Of a stretch of 64,000 nt of DNA, positions 51,601 to 64,000 are shown piece by piece. The stretch comes from Gordius sp. MW1 (lineage: Eukaryota; Nematomorpha; Gordioida; Gordea; Gordiidae): positions 10,686,413-10,750,412 of the forward strand of contig OZ038533.1 in NCBI GenBank assembly GCA_964036665.1, given 5' to 3'. The notes beneath the pieces were generated by a model, which did not search any database, was not told the DNA's origin, and saw nothing but the letters and a program-made list of their open reading frames with translations. The position numbers and the translations under genes were made by a program. The number at the start of each line of letters is the position of its first letter. Position 1 is the first letter of the stretch.

Positions 51601-51782
51601 TGATTTCAAATTAATAGTTTTCTGATTCTGATAAATTTTTACTTGGGATCATAGAAACCACGTCTGAAAACGACAACTTTCATCGGATGAATACGAATCA
51701 AAGAAAAATATGTGAAAAATTTTGAGGTAAAAATATTTATTTTTTTCGATTCTATGTGAAAGAGCATAAAAAAATATATAAA
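48693..51782 (+). repeat. 6-monomer spaced duplication, period 2,063 bp
   Basis: Three monomers at 48693-49719 recur at 50756-51782: a D-type with GAAAGTAAAATATG, a short-stem GGCTC copy with CCTTTTATCC and GAATTAAAA, then a long-stem GGCTC copy. The three intervening monomers at 49720-50755 do not match the three after 51782, so only half of the six-monomer period is shared. Confidence 0.85.
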
Positions 51783-53843
51783 AGTAAGCCAATTTGAGAA
51801 TCCTATTATCCTCGATTGACTTCCGAAAAGAGGTTTTAAGCTGCGAGAACTATCATTTTGACAAAAGACAACGTTTGTTGCGATTAGTTTGTTGTATCGC
51901 AACGTGAGTGCTTAATTTTTGAAAATGGCTCTATATGATCATGATTTCAAAGTAATAGTTTTCTGATTCTGATAAATTTTTACTTGGGATCATAGAAACC
52001 ACGTCTGAAAACGACAACTTTCATCGGATGAATACGGTTCAAAGAAAAATATGTGAAAAATTTTGAGGTAAAAATATTTATTTTTTTCAATTCTATGTGA
52101 AAGTGCATGAAAAAATATATAAAAGTAAGCCGATTTGAGAATCCTATTATCCTCGATTGACTTCCGAAAAGAGGTTTTAAGCTGCGAGAACTATCATTTT
52201 GACAAAAGACAACGTTTTATTGTTGCGATTAGTTTGTTGTATCGCAACGTGAGTGCTTAATTTTTGAAAATGCACTATGCGATCACGATTTCAAAGTAAT
52301 AGTTTTCTGATTCTGATAAATTTTTACTTTTTATCGAAACCACGTCTGAAAACGACAACTTTCATCAGATGCACACGGTTGAAAGAAAAATATGTGAAAA
52401 ATTTTGAGGTAAAAATATTTATTTTTTTCGATTCTATGTGAAAGAGCATGAAAAAATATATAAAAGTAAGCCAATTTGAGAATCCTTTTATCCTCGATTG
52501 ACTTCCGAAAAGAGGTTTTAAGCTGCGAGAACTATCATTTTGACAAAAGACAACGTTTTATTGTTGCGATTAGTTTGTTGTATCGCAACGTGAGTGCTTA
52601 ATTTTTCAAAAATGCACTATGCGATCATGACTTCAAAGTAATAGTTTTCTGAGTCTGATAAATTTTTACTTTTTATCATCGAAACCACGTCTGAAAACGA
52701 CAACTTTCATCGGATGCATACGGTTGAAAGAAAAATATGTGAAAAATTTTGAGGTAAAAATATTTATTTTTTTCGATTCTATGTGAAAGACATGAAAAAA
52801 TATATAAAAGTAAGCCAATTTGAGAATCCTATTATCCTCGATTGACTTCCAAAAAGAGGGTTTAAGCTGCGAGAACTATCATTTTGACAAAAGACAACGT
52901 TTTATTGTTGCGATTAGTTTGTTGTATCGCAACGTGAGTGCTTAATTTTTCAAAAATGCACTATGCGATCATGATTTCAAAGTAATAGTTTTCTGATTCT
53001 GATAAATTTTTACTTTTTATCATCGAAACCACGTCTGAAAACGACAACTTTCATCGGATGCATACGGTTGAAAGAAAAATATGTGAAAAATTTTGAGGTA
53101 AAAATATTTATTTTTTTCGATTCTATGTGAAAGAGCGTAAATAAATATATAAAAGTAAGTCAATTTGAGAATTCTATTATCCTCGATTGACTTCCAAAAA
53201 GAGGTTTTAAGCTGCGAGATCTATCATTTTGACAAAAGACAACGTTTTATTGTTGCGATTAGTTTGTTGTATCGCAACGTGAGTGCTTAATTTTTCAAAA
53301 ATGCACTATGCGATCATGATTTCAAAGTAATAGTTTTCTGATTCTGATAAATTTTTACTTTTTATCATCGAAACCACGTCTGAAAACGACAACTTTCATC
53401 GGATGCATATGGTTGAAAGAAAAATATGTGAAAAATTTTGAATTAAAAATATTTATTTTTTTTGATTCTATGTGAAAGAGCATGAAAAAATATATAAAAG
53501 TAAGCCAATTTGAGAATCCTATTATCCTCGATTGACTTCCGAAAAGAGGTTTTAAGCTCCGTGAACTATCATTTTGACAAAAGACAACGTTTTATTGTTG
53601 CGATTAGTTTGTTTTATCGCAACTTGAGTGCTTAATTTTTCAAAAATGCACTATGCGATCATGATTTCAAAGTAATAGTTTTCTGATTCTGATAAATTTT
53701 TACTTTTTATCATCGAAACCACGTCTGAAAACGACAACTTTCATCGGATGCATACGGTTGAAAGAAAAATATGTGAAAAATTTTGAGGTAAAAATATTTA
53801 TTTTTTTCGATTCTATGTGAAAGAGCGTAAAAAAATATATAAA

Positions 53844-56800
53844 AGTAAGTCAATTTGAGAATTCTATTATCCTCGATTGACTTCCGAAAAGAGGTTTTAA
53901 GCTGCGAGAACTATCCTTTTGACAAAAGACAACGTTTTATTGTTGCGATTAGTTTGTTGTATCGCAACGTGAGTGCTTAATTTTTGAAAATGCACTATGC
54001 GATCACGATTTCAAAGTAATAGTTTTCTGATTCTGATAAATTTTTACTTTTTATCGAAACCACGTCTGAAAACGACAACTTTCATCAGATGCACACGGTT
54101 GAAAGAAAAATATGTGAAAAATTTTGAGGTAAAAATATTTATTTTTTTCGATTCTATGTGAAAGAGCATGAAAAAATATATAAAAGTAAGCCAATTTGAG
54201 AATCCTTTTATCCTCGATTGACTTCCGAAAAGAGGTTTTAAGCTGCGAGAACTATCATTTTGACAAAAGACAACGTTTTATTGTTGCGATTAGTTTGTTG
54301 TATCGCAACGTGAGTGCTTAATTTTTCAAAAATGCACTATGCGATCATGATTTCAAAGTAATAGTTTTCTGATTCTGATAAATTTTTACTTTTTATCATC
54401 GAAACCACGTCTGAAAACGACAACTTTCATCGGATGCATACGGTTGAAAGAAAAATATGTGAAAAATTTTGAATTAAAAATATTTATTTTTTTCGATTCT
54501 ATGTGAAAGAGCATAAAAAAATATATAAAAGTAAGCCAATTTGAGAATCCTATTATCCTCGATTGACTTCCGAAAAGAGGTTTTAAGCTGCGAGAACTAT
54601 CATTTTGACAAAAGACAACGTTTGTTGCGATTAGTTTGTTGTATCGCAACGTAAGTGCTTAATTTTTGAAAATGGCTCTATGCGATCATGATTTCAAAGT
54701 AATAGTTTTCTGATTCTGATAAATTTTTACTTTTTATCATCGAAACCACGTCTGAAAACGACAACTTTCATCGAATGCATACGGTTGAAAGAAAAATATG
54801 TGAAAAATTTTGAGGTAAAAATATTTATTTTTTTCGATTCTATGTGAAAGAGCATGAAAAAATATATAAAAGTAAGCCAATTTGAGAATATTAATATCTT
54901 CGATTGACTTCCGAAAAGAGGTTTTAAGCTGCGAGAACTATCATTTTGACAAAAGACAACGTTTGTTGCGATTAGTTTGTTGTATCGCAACGTGAGTGCT
55001 TAATTTTTGAAAATGGCTCTATGCGATCATGATTTCAAAGTAATAGTTTTCTGATTCTGATAAATTTTTACTTGTAATCATAGAAACCACGTCTGAAAAC
55101 GACAACTTTCATCGATGAATACGGTTCAAAGAAAAATATGTGAAAAATTTTGAGGTAAAAATATTTATTTTTTTTCGATTCTATGTGAAAGAGCATGAAA
55201 AAACATATAAAAGTAAGCCAATTTGAGAATCCTATTATTCTCGATTGACTTCCGAAAAGAGGTTTTAAGCTGCGAGAACTATCATTTTGACAAAAGACAA
55301 CGTTTTATTGTTGCGATTAGTTTGTTGTATCGCAACGTGAGTGCTTAATTTTTCAAAACTGCTCTATGCAATCATGATTTCAAAGTAATAGTTTTCTGAT
55401 TCTGATAAATTTTTACTTGTTATCATGGAAACAACGTCTGAAAACGACAACTTTCATCGGATGAATACGGTTGAATAAAAAAATTTGAAAAATTTTGAGG
55501 TAAAAATATTCATTTTTTTCGATTCTATGTGAAAGAGCGTAAAAAAATATATAAAAATAAGGTAATTTGAGAATTCTATTATCCTCGATTGACTTCCGAA
55601 AAGAGGTTTTAAGCTGCGAGAACTATCATTTTGACAAAAGACAACGTTTTATTGTTGCGATTAGTTTGTTGTATCGCAACGTGAGTGCTTAATTTTTGAA
55701 AATGCACTATGCGATCACGATTTCAAAGTAATAGTTTTCTGATTCTGATAAATTTATACTTTTTATCATCGAAACCACGTCTGAAAACGACAACTTTAAT
55801 CGGATGCACAAGGTTCAAAGAAAAATATGTGAAAAATTTTGAGGTAAAAATATTTATTTTTTTCGATTCTATGTGAAAGAGCGTAAAAAAATATATAAAA
55901 GTAAGTCAATTTGAGAATTCTATTATCCTCGATTGACTTCCGAAAAGAGGTTTTAAGCTGCGAGAACTATCATTTTGACAAAAGACAACGTTTTATTGTT
56001 GCGATTAGTTTGTTGTATCGCAACGTGAGTGCTTAATTTTTGAAAATGCACTATGCGATCACGATTTCAAAGTAATAGTTTTCTGATTATTATAAATTTT
56101 TACTTTTTATGGAAACCACGTCTGAAAACGACAACTTTCATCAGATGCACACGGTTGAAAGAAAAATATGTGAAAAATTTTGAGGTAAAAATATTTATTT
56201 TTTTCGATTCTATGTGAAAGAGCATGAAAAAATATATAAAAGTAAGCCAATTTGAGAATCCTTTTATCCTCGATTGACTTCCGAAAAGAGGTTTTAAGCT
56301 GCGAGAACTATCATTTTGACAAAAGACAACGTTTTATTGTTGCGATTAGTTTGTTGTATCGCAACGTGAGTGCTTAATTTTTCAAAAATGCACTATGCGA
56401 TCATGATTTCAAAGTAATAGTTTTCTGATTCTGATAAATTTTTACTTTTTATCATCGAAACCACGTCTGAAAACGACAACTTTCATCGGATGCATACGGT
56501 TGAAAGAAAAATATGTGAAAAATTTTGAATTAAAAATATTTATTTTTTTCGATTCTATGTGAAAGAGCATAAAAAAATATATAAAAGTAAGCCAATTTGA
56601 GAATCCTATTATCCTCGATTGACTTCCGAAAAGAGGTTTTAAGCTGCGAGAACTATCATTTTGACAAAAGACAACGTTTGTTGCGATTAGTTTGTTGTAT
56701 CGCAACGTGAGTGCTTAATTTTTGAAAATGGCTCTATGCGATCATGATTTCAAAGTAATAGTTTTCTGATTCTGATAAATTTTTACTTTTTATCATCGAA

Positions 56801-59663
56801 ACCACGTCTGAAAACGACAACTTTCATCGGATGCATACGGTTGAAAGAAAAATATGTGAAAAATTTTGAGGTAAAAATATTTATTTTTTTCGATTCTATG
56901 TGAAAGAGCATGAAAAAATATATAAAAGTAAGCCAATTTGAGAATATTAATATCTTCGATTGACTTCCGAAAAGAGGTTTTAAGCTGCGAGAACTATCAT
57001 TTTGACAAAAGACAACGTTTGTTGCGATTAGTTTGTTGTATCGCAACGTGAGTGCTTAATTTTTGAAAATGGCTCTATGCGATCATGATTTCAAAGTAAT
57101 AGTTTTCTGATTCTGATAAATTTTTACTTGGGATCATAGAAACCACGTCTGAAAACGACAACTTTCATCGATGAATACGGTTCAAAGAAAAATATGTGAA
57201 AAATTTTGAGGTAAAAATATTTATTTTTTTTCGATTCTATGTGAAAGAGCATGAAAAAACATATAAAAGTAAGCCAATTTGAGAATCCTATTATTCTCGA
57301 TTGACTTCCGAAAAGAGGTTTTAAGCTGCGAGAACTATCATTTTGACAAAAGACAACGTTTTATTGTTGCGATTAGTTTGTTGTATCGCAACGTGAGTGC
57401 TTAATTTTTCAAAACTGCTCTATGCAATCATGATTTCAAAGTAATAGTTTTCTGATTCTGATAAATTTTTACTTGTTATCATGGAAACAACGTCTGAAAA
57501 CGACAACTTTCATCGGATGAATACGGTTGAATAAAAAAATTTGAAAAATTTTGAGGTAAAAATATTCATTTTTTTCGATTCTATGTGAAAGAGCGTAAAA
57601 AAATATATAAAAATAAGGTAATTTGAGAATTCTATTATCCTCGATTGACTTCCGAAAAGAGGTTTTAAGCTGCGAGAACTATCATTTTGACAAAAGACAA
57701 CGTTTTATTGTTGCGATTAGTTTGTTGTATCGCAACGTGAGTGCTTAATTTTTGAAAATGCACTATGCGAACACGATTTCAAAGTAATAGTTTTCTGATT
57801 CTGATAAATTTTTACTTTTTATCATCGAAACCACGTCTGAAAACGACAACTTTAATCGGATGCATAAGGTTCAAAGAAAAATATGTGAAAAATTTTGAGG
57901 TAAAAATATTTATTTTTTTCGATTCTATGTGAAAGAGCGTAAAAAAATATATAAAAGTAAGTCAATTTGAGAATTCTATTATCCTCGATTGACTTCCGAA
58001 AAGAGGTTTTAAGCTGCGAGAACTATCATTTTGACAAAAGACAACGTTTTATTGTTGCGATTAGTTTGTTGTATCGCAACGTGAGTGCTTAATTTTTGAA
58101 AATGCACTATGCGATCACGATTTCAAAGTAATAGTTTTCTGATTCTGATAAATTTTTACTTTTTATCATCGAAACCACGTCTGAAAACGACAACTTTCAT
58201 CGGATGCATACGGTTGAAAGAAAAATATGTGAAAAATTTTGAGGTAAAAATATTTATTTTTTTCGATTCTATGTGAAAGAGCATGAAAAAATATATAAAA
58301 GTAAGCCAATTTGAGAATCCTTTTATCCTCGATTGACTTCCGAAAAGAGGTTTTAAGCTGCGAGAACTATCATTTTGACAAAAGACAACGTTTTATTGTT
58401 GCGATTAGTTTGTTGTATCGCAACGTGAGTGCTTAATTTTTCAAAAATGCACTATGCGATCATGATTTCAAAGTAATAGTTTTCTGATTCTGATAAATTT
58501 TTACTTTTTATCATCGAAACCACGTCTGAAAACGACAACTTTCATCGGATGCATACGGTTGAAAGAAAAATATGTGAAAAATTTTGAATTAAAAATATTT
58601 ATTTTTTTCGATTCTATGTGAAAGAGCATAAAAAAATATATAAAAGTAAGCCAATTTGAGAATCCTATTATCCTCGATTGACTTCCGAAAAGAGGTTTTA
58701 AGCTGCGAGAACTATCATTTTGACAAAAGACAACGTTTGTTGCGATTAGTTTGTTGTATCGCAACGTGAGTGCTTAATTTTTGAAAATGGCTCTATGCGA
58801 TCATGATTTCAAAGTAATAGTTTTCTGATTCTGATAAATTTTTACTTTTTATCATCGAAACCACGTCTGAAAACGACAACTTTCATCGGATGCATACGGT
58901 TGAAAGAAAAATATGTGAAAAACTTTGAGGTAAAAATATTTATTTTTTTCGATTCTATGTGAAAGAGCATGAAAATAAAAATAAAAGTAAGCCAATTTGA
59001 GAATATTATTATCTTCGATTGACTTCCGAAAAGAGGTTTTAAGCTGCGAGAACTATCATTTTGACAAAAGACAACGTTTGTTGCGATTAGTTTGTTGTAT
59101 CGCAACGTGAGTGCTTAATTTTTGAAAATGGCTCTATGCGATCATGATTTCAAAGTAATAGTTTTCTGATTCTGATAAATTTTTACTTGGGATCATAGAA
59201 ACCACGTCTGAAAACGACAACTTTCATCGATGAATACGGTTCAAAGAAAAATATGTGAAAAATTTTGAGGTAAAAATATTTATTTTTTTCGATTCTATGT
59301 GAAAGAGCATGAAAAAACATATAAAAGTAAGCCAATTTGAGAATTTCTCGATTGACTTCCGAAAAGAGGTTTTAAGCTGCGAGAACTATCATTTTGACAA
59401 AAGACAACGTTTTATTGTTGCGATTAGTTTGTTGTATCGCAACGTGAGTGCTTAATTTTTCAAAACTGCTCTATGCAATCATGATTTCAAAGTAATAGTT
59501 TTCTGATGCTGATAAATTTTTACTTGGGATCATCGAAATCACCTCTGAAAACGACAACTTTCATCGGATGCATACGGTTGAAAGAAAAATATGTGAAAAA
59601 TTTTGAGGTAAAAATATTTATTTTTTTCGATTCTATGTGAAAGAGCATGAAAAAATATATAAA
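53844..59663 (+). repeat. 6-monomer higher-order unit, three tandem copies, ~2,057 bp
   Basis: Unit copies are 53844-55899, 55900-57955 and 57956-59663 (incomplete). Monomer starts: 53844, 54185, 54530, 54871, 55212, 55556, 55900, 56241, 56586, 56927, 57268, 57612, 57956, 58300, 58645, 58986, 59326. Order of members: a D or D-like copy; a CCTTTTATCC copy; a short-stem GGCTC copy; a GAGAATATTAATATCTTCG copy; an ACATATAAAAG/ATGCAATC copy; an AATAAGGTAATTTG copy. In the third unit the first member has A-type 3' marks, the fourth reads ATTATTATC, and the fifth changes to GGGATCATCGAAATCACC, after which matching ends. This is the clearest regular higher-order pattern in the window. Confidence 0.92.
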
Positions 59664-62600
59664 AGTAAGATAATTTGAGAATCCTATTATCCTCGATTGA
59701 CTTCCGAAAAGAGGTTAAGCTGCGAGAACTATCATTTTGACAAAAGACAACGTTTTATTGTTGCGATTAGTTTGTTGTATCGCAACGTGAGTGCTTAATT
59801 TTTGAAACTGCACTATGCGATCATGATTTCAAAGTAATAGTTTTCTGATTCTGATAAATTTTTACTTGGGATCATAGAAACCACGTCTGAAAACGACAAC
59901 TTTCATCGGATGAATACGGTTCAAAGAAAAATATGTGAAAAATTTTGAGGTAAAAATGTTTATTTTTTTCGATTATATGTGAAAGAGCGTAAAAAAATAT
60001 ATAAAAGTAAGTCAATTTGAGAATTCTAATATCCTCGATTGACTTTCGAAAAGAGGTTTTAAGCTGCGAGAACTATCATTTTGACAAAAGACAACGTTTT
60101 ATTGTTGCGATTAGTTTGTTGTATCGCAACGTGAGTGCTTAATTTTTGAAAATGGCTCTATGCGATCATGATTTCAAAGTAATAGTTTTCTGATTCTGAT
60201 AAATTTTTACTTTTTATCATCGAAACCACGTCAGAAAACGACAACTTTCATCAGATGTACACGGTTGAAAGAAAAATATGTGAAATATTTTGAATTAAAA
60301 ATATTTATTTTTTTTGATTCTATGTGAAAGAGCATGAAAAAATATATAAAAGTAAGCTAATTTGAGAATCCTATTATCCTCGATTGACTTCCGAAAAGAG
60401 GTTTTAAGCTGCGAGAACTATCATTTTGACAAAAGACAACGTTTTATTGTTGCGATTAGTTTGTTGTATCGCAACTTGAGTGCTTAATTTTTCAAAAATG
60501 CACTATGCGATCATGATTTCAAAGTAATAGTTTTCTGATTCTGATAAATTTTTACTTTTTATCATCGAAACCACGTCTGAAAACGACAACTTTCATCGGA
60601 TAAATACGGTTGAAAGAAAAATATGTGAAAAGTTTTGAATTAAAAATATTTATTTTTTTCGATTCTATGTGAAAGAGCATGAAAAAATATATAAAAGTAA
60701 GCCAATTTGAGAATTCTATTATCCTCGATTGACTTCCGAAAAGAGGTTTTAAGCTGCGAGAACTATCATTTTGACAAAAGACAACGTTTTATTGTTGCGA
60801 TTAGTTTGTTGTATCGCAACGTGAGTGCTTAATTTTTCAAAAATGCACTATGCGATCATGATTTTAAAGTAATAGTTTTCTGATTCTGATAAATTTTTAC
60901 TTTTTATCATCGAAACCACGTCTGAAAACGACAACTTTCATCGGATGCATACGGTTGAAAGAAAAATATGTGAAAAATTTTGAATTAAAAATATTTATTT
61001 TTTTCGATTCTATGTGAAAGAGCATGAAAAAATATATAAAAGTAAGCCAATTTGAGAATTCTATTATCCTCGATTGACTTCCGAAAAAAGGTTTTAAGCT
61101 GCGAGAACTATAATTTTGACAAAAGATAACGTTTTATTGTTGCGATTAGTTTGTTGTATCGCAACGTGAGTGCTTAATTTTTGAAAATGGCTCTATGCGA
61201 TCATGATTTCAAAGTAATAGTTTTCTGATTCTGATAAATTTTTACTTTTTATCATCGAAATCACCTCTGAAAACGACAACTTTCATCGGATGCATACGGT
61301 TGAAAGAAAAATATGTGAAAAATTTTGAGGTAAAAATATTTATTTTTTTCGATTCTATGTGAAAGAGCATGAAAAAATATATAAAAGTAAGATAATTTGA
61401 GAATCCTATTATCCTCGATTGACTTCCGAAAAGAGGTTAAGCTGCGAGAACTATCATTTTGACTAAAGACAACGTTTTATTGTTGCGATTAGTTTGTTGT
61501 ATCGCAACGTGAGTGCTTAATTTTTGAAACTGCACTATGCGATCATGATTTCAAAGTAATAGTTTTCTGATTCTGATAAATTTTTACTTGGGATCATAGA
61601 AACCACGTCTGAAAACGACAACTTTCATCGGATGAATACGGTTCAAAGAAAAATATGTGAAAAATTTTGAGGTAAAAATGTTTATTTTTTTCGATTATAT
61701 GTGAAAGAGCGTAAAAAAATATATAAAAGTAAGTCAATTTGAGAATTCTAATATCCTCGATTGACTTTCGAAAAGAGGTTTTAAGCTGCGAGAACTATCA
61801 TTTTGACAAAAGACAACGTTTTATTGTTGCGATTAGTTTGTTGTATCGCAACGTGAGTGCTTAATTTTTCAAAAATGCACTATGCGATCATGATTTCAAA
61901 GTAATAGTTTTCTGATTCTGATAAAATTTTACTTTTTATCATCGAAACCACGTCTTAAAACGACAACTTTCATCGGATGCATACGGTTGAAAGAAAAATA
62001 TGTGAAAAATTTTGAAAAAATATTTATTTTTTTCGATTCTATGTGAAAGAGCATGGAAAAATATATAAAGGTAAGCCAATTTGAGAATCCTATTATCCTC
62101 GATTGACTTCCGAAAAGAGGTTTTAAGCTGCGAGAACTATCATTTTGACAAAAGACAACGTTTTATTGTTGCGATTAGTTTGTTGTATCGCAACGTGAGT
62201 GCTTAATTTTTGAAAATGGCTCTATGCGATCATGATTTCAAAGTAATAGTTTTCTGATTCTGATAAATTTTTACTTTTTATCATCGAAATCACCTCTGAA
62301 AACGACAACTTTCATCAAATGCATACGGTTGAAAGAAAAATATGTGAAAAATTTTGAGGTAAAAATATTTATTTTTTTTGATTCTATGTGAAAGAGCATG
62401 AAAAAATATATAAAAGTAAGAGAATTTAAGAATCCTATTATTCTCGATTGACTTCCGAAAAGAGGTTTTAAGCTGCGAGAACTATCATTTTGACAAAAGA
62501 CAACGTTTTATTGTTGCGATTAGTTTGTTGTATCGCAACGTGAGTGCTTAATTTTTCAAAAATGCACTATGCGATCATGATTTTAAAGTAATAGTTTTCT

Positions 62601-64000
62601 GATTCTGATAAATTTTTACTTTTTATCATCGAAACCACGTCTGAAAACGACAACTTTCATCGGATGCATACGGTTGAAAGAAAAATATGTGAAAAATTTT
62701 GAATTAAAAATATTTATTTTTTTTGATTCTATGTGAAAGAGCATGAAAAAATATATAAAAGTAAGCCAATTTGAGAATTCTATTATCCTCGATTGACTTC
62801 CGAAAAAAGGTTTCAAGCTGCGAGAACTATCATTTTGACAAAAGACAACGTTTTATTGTTGCGATTAGTTTGTTGTATCGCAACGTGAGTGCTTAATTTT
62901 TCAAAAATGCACTATGCGATCATGATTTCAAAGTAATAGTTTTTAGATTCTGATAAATTTTTACTTGGGATCATAGAAACCACGTCTGAACACGACAACT
63001 ATCATCGGATGAATACGGTTCAAAGAAAAATATGTGAAAAATTTTGAGGTAAAAATATTTATTTTTTTCAATTCTATGTGAAAGAGCATGAAAAAATATA
63101 TAAAAGTAAGCCAATTTGAGAATTCTATTCCTCGATTGACTTCCGAAAAAAGGTTTTAAGCTGCGAGAACTATAATTTTGACAAAAGACTACGTTTTATT
63201 GTTGCGATTAGTTTGTTGTATCGCAACGTGAGTGCTTAATTTTTCAAAAATGCACTATGCGATCATGATTTCAAAGTAATAGTTTTCAGATTCTGATAAA
63301 TTTTTACTTGGGATCATAGAAACCACGTCTGAACACGACAACTATCATCGGATGAATACGGTTCAAAGAAAAATATGTGAAAAATTTTGAGGTAAAAATA
63401 TTTATTTTTTTCAATTCTATGTGAAAGAGCATGAAAAAATATATAAAAGTAAGCCAATTTGAGAATCCTATTATCCTCGATTGACTTCCGAAAAGAGGTT
63501 TTAAGCTGCGAGAACTATCATTTTGACAAAAGATAACGTTTTATTGTTGCGATTAGTTTGTTGTATCGCAACGTGAGTGCTTAATTTTTCAAAAATACAC
63601 TATGCGATGATTTCAAAGTAATAGTTTTCTGATTCTGATAAATTTTTACTTTTTATCATCGAAACCACGTCTGAAAACGACAACTTTCATCGGATGCATA
63701 CGGTTGAAAGAAAAATATGTGAAAAATTTTGAGGTAAAAATATTTATTTTTTTCGATTCTATGTGAAAGAGCATGAAAAAATATATAAAAGTAAGATAAT
63801 TTGAGAATCCTATTATCCTCGATTGACTTCCGAAAAGAGGTTAAGCTGCGAGAACTATCATTTTGACAAAAGACAACGTTTTATTGTTGCGATTAGTTTG
63901 TTGTATCGCAACGTGAGTGCTTAATTTTTAAAACTGCACTATGCGATCATGATTTCAAAGTAATAGTTTTCTGATTCTGATAAATTTTAACTTGGGATCA
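59664..64000 (+). repeat. Array segment: right-end mosaic, 12 full and 1 partial monomer
   Basis: Monomer starts: 59664, 60006, 60351, 60696, 61041, 61386, 61728, 62070, 62415, 62760, 63105, 63448, 63790 (cut at the window edge). No short-stem copy occurs here. A rare monomer with AAGATAATTTG and GAGGTTAAGCTG (TTT lost) occurs at 59664, 61386 and 63790, spacings of 1,722 and 2,404 bp (5 and 7 monomers). AAATCACCTCTG occurs in the copies at 59326, 61041 and 62070. The copies at 62760 and 63105 are a single-monomer tandem duplication sharing GAACACGACAACTATC. Confidence 0.88.

Larger units (their letters stand above)
43876..53843 (+). repeat. Array segment: 29 monomers with 7-mer and 6-mer duplications
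   Basis: Monomer starts: 43876, 44221, 44566, 44907, 45252, 45596, 45941, 46282, 46626, 46972, 47313, 47658, 48003, 48348, 48693, 49034, 49375, 49720, 50065, 50410, 50756, 51097, 51438, 51783, 52124, 52465, 52809, 53154, 53499. A, B and D marks are all present and often mixed within one copy. Copies at 45596, 48003 and 49720 combine the B-like GGGATCAT with the A-like CG and GCATACGG. 52124-52808 resembles 53844-54529, which begins the next block (offset about 1,720 bp, marker CCTTTTATCC). No gene or other element is visible. Confidence 0.9.
1..64000 (+). repeat. Satellite DNA array, ~343-bp monomer, 187 copies
   Basis: The full window is a head-to-tail tandem repeat. Phased on the AGTAAG that follows ATATATAAA, copies start at 11, 352, 693, 1034 and so on to 63790, giving 186 intervals with a mean of 342.9 bp. 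The usual lengths are 341 bp and 345 bp, set by a 4-bp indel (TATT), a 3-bp deletion (ATC in TATCATCG) and 1-bp A-run changes. Composition of a reference A copy is about 30% G+C. No interval holds unrelated sequence, and the largest departures are indels of under about 10 bp. All copies share one orientation, and both window edges lie inside the array. This is known satellite architecture; a centromeric or pericentromeric location is inferred, and the family is not one I recognise. Confidence 0.97.

Noticed and set aside
1-64000. CRISPR-like regular repeats
   Set aside because: The repeat is continuous at ~343 bp with no unique spacers between copies and no cas genes. It is satellite DNA.
1-64000. 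Transposon, LTR or rDNA spacer origin
   Set aside because: No terminal repeats, target-site duplications, transposase or reverse-transcriptase frames, or rRNA stretches are visible, and the period is far shorter than rDNA units.
1-64000. A single array-wide higher-order repeat
   Set aside because: Duplication periods of 2, 3, 4, 5, 6, 7, 8, 10/11 and 23 monomers occur in different places and conflict with one another, so no common unit explains the window.

Overview
The whole window is one uninterrupted satellite DNA array. I count 186 complete head-to-tail copies of a ~343-bp AT-rich monomer plus a partial 187th copy cut by the right edge. Copy lengths run from about 335 to 349 bp, mostly 341 or 345. 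All copies lie in one orientation and the array runs off both ends, so its true length is unknown. I see no protein-coding gene, RNA gene, transposon, CRISPR array or unique spacer. The recurrent 60-87 codon open frames are repeat shadows: they open on TTG or GTG and are broken by indels in most copies.

The organism is a eukaryote. A 64-kb gene-free satellite of this monomer size is typical of centromeric or pericentromeric heterochromatin. A reference copy is ~30% G+C and its CpG dinucleotides are over-represented (14 seen against about 8 expected), which argues against heavy germline CpG methylation and fits an invertebrate such as an insect. I do not recognise the satellite family, and the species call is inference.

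Monomers fall into three main subtypes by linked variants: A (TATCATCG, GATGCATACGG; 345 bp), B (GGGATCATAG, GATGAATACGG, often with a 4-bp-shorter stem region; 341 bp) and D (a 3-bp deletion giving TTTATCGAAAC, CAGATGCACACGG; 341 bp). There is no single array-wide higher-order unit. The window is a patchwork of local duplications of different sizes. 1-15.1 kb: A/B mosaic with 3-mer, 2-mer and 10/11-mer duplications. 15.1-31.2 kb: a 23-monomer (7.88-kb) unit present twice, the second copy enlarged by a nested 4-mer duplication. 31.2-43.9 kb: A/D mosaic with nested 8-mer and 5-mer duplications. 43.9-53.8 kb: a 7-mer pair and a 6-mer pair. 53.8-59.7 kb: a 6-mer present three times. 59.7-64 kb: mixed copies with 5-mer and 7-mer spacings. 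Several chimeric monomers mark crossover or conversion points.

The most notable internal signals are an 8-bp perfect inverted repeat kept in nearly all copies, an indel ladder beside it, and a mutation-marked order of duplication events at 18-31 kb. All identities and counts were made by eye.
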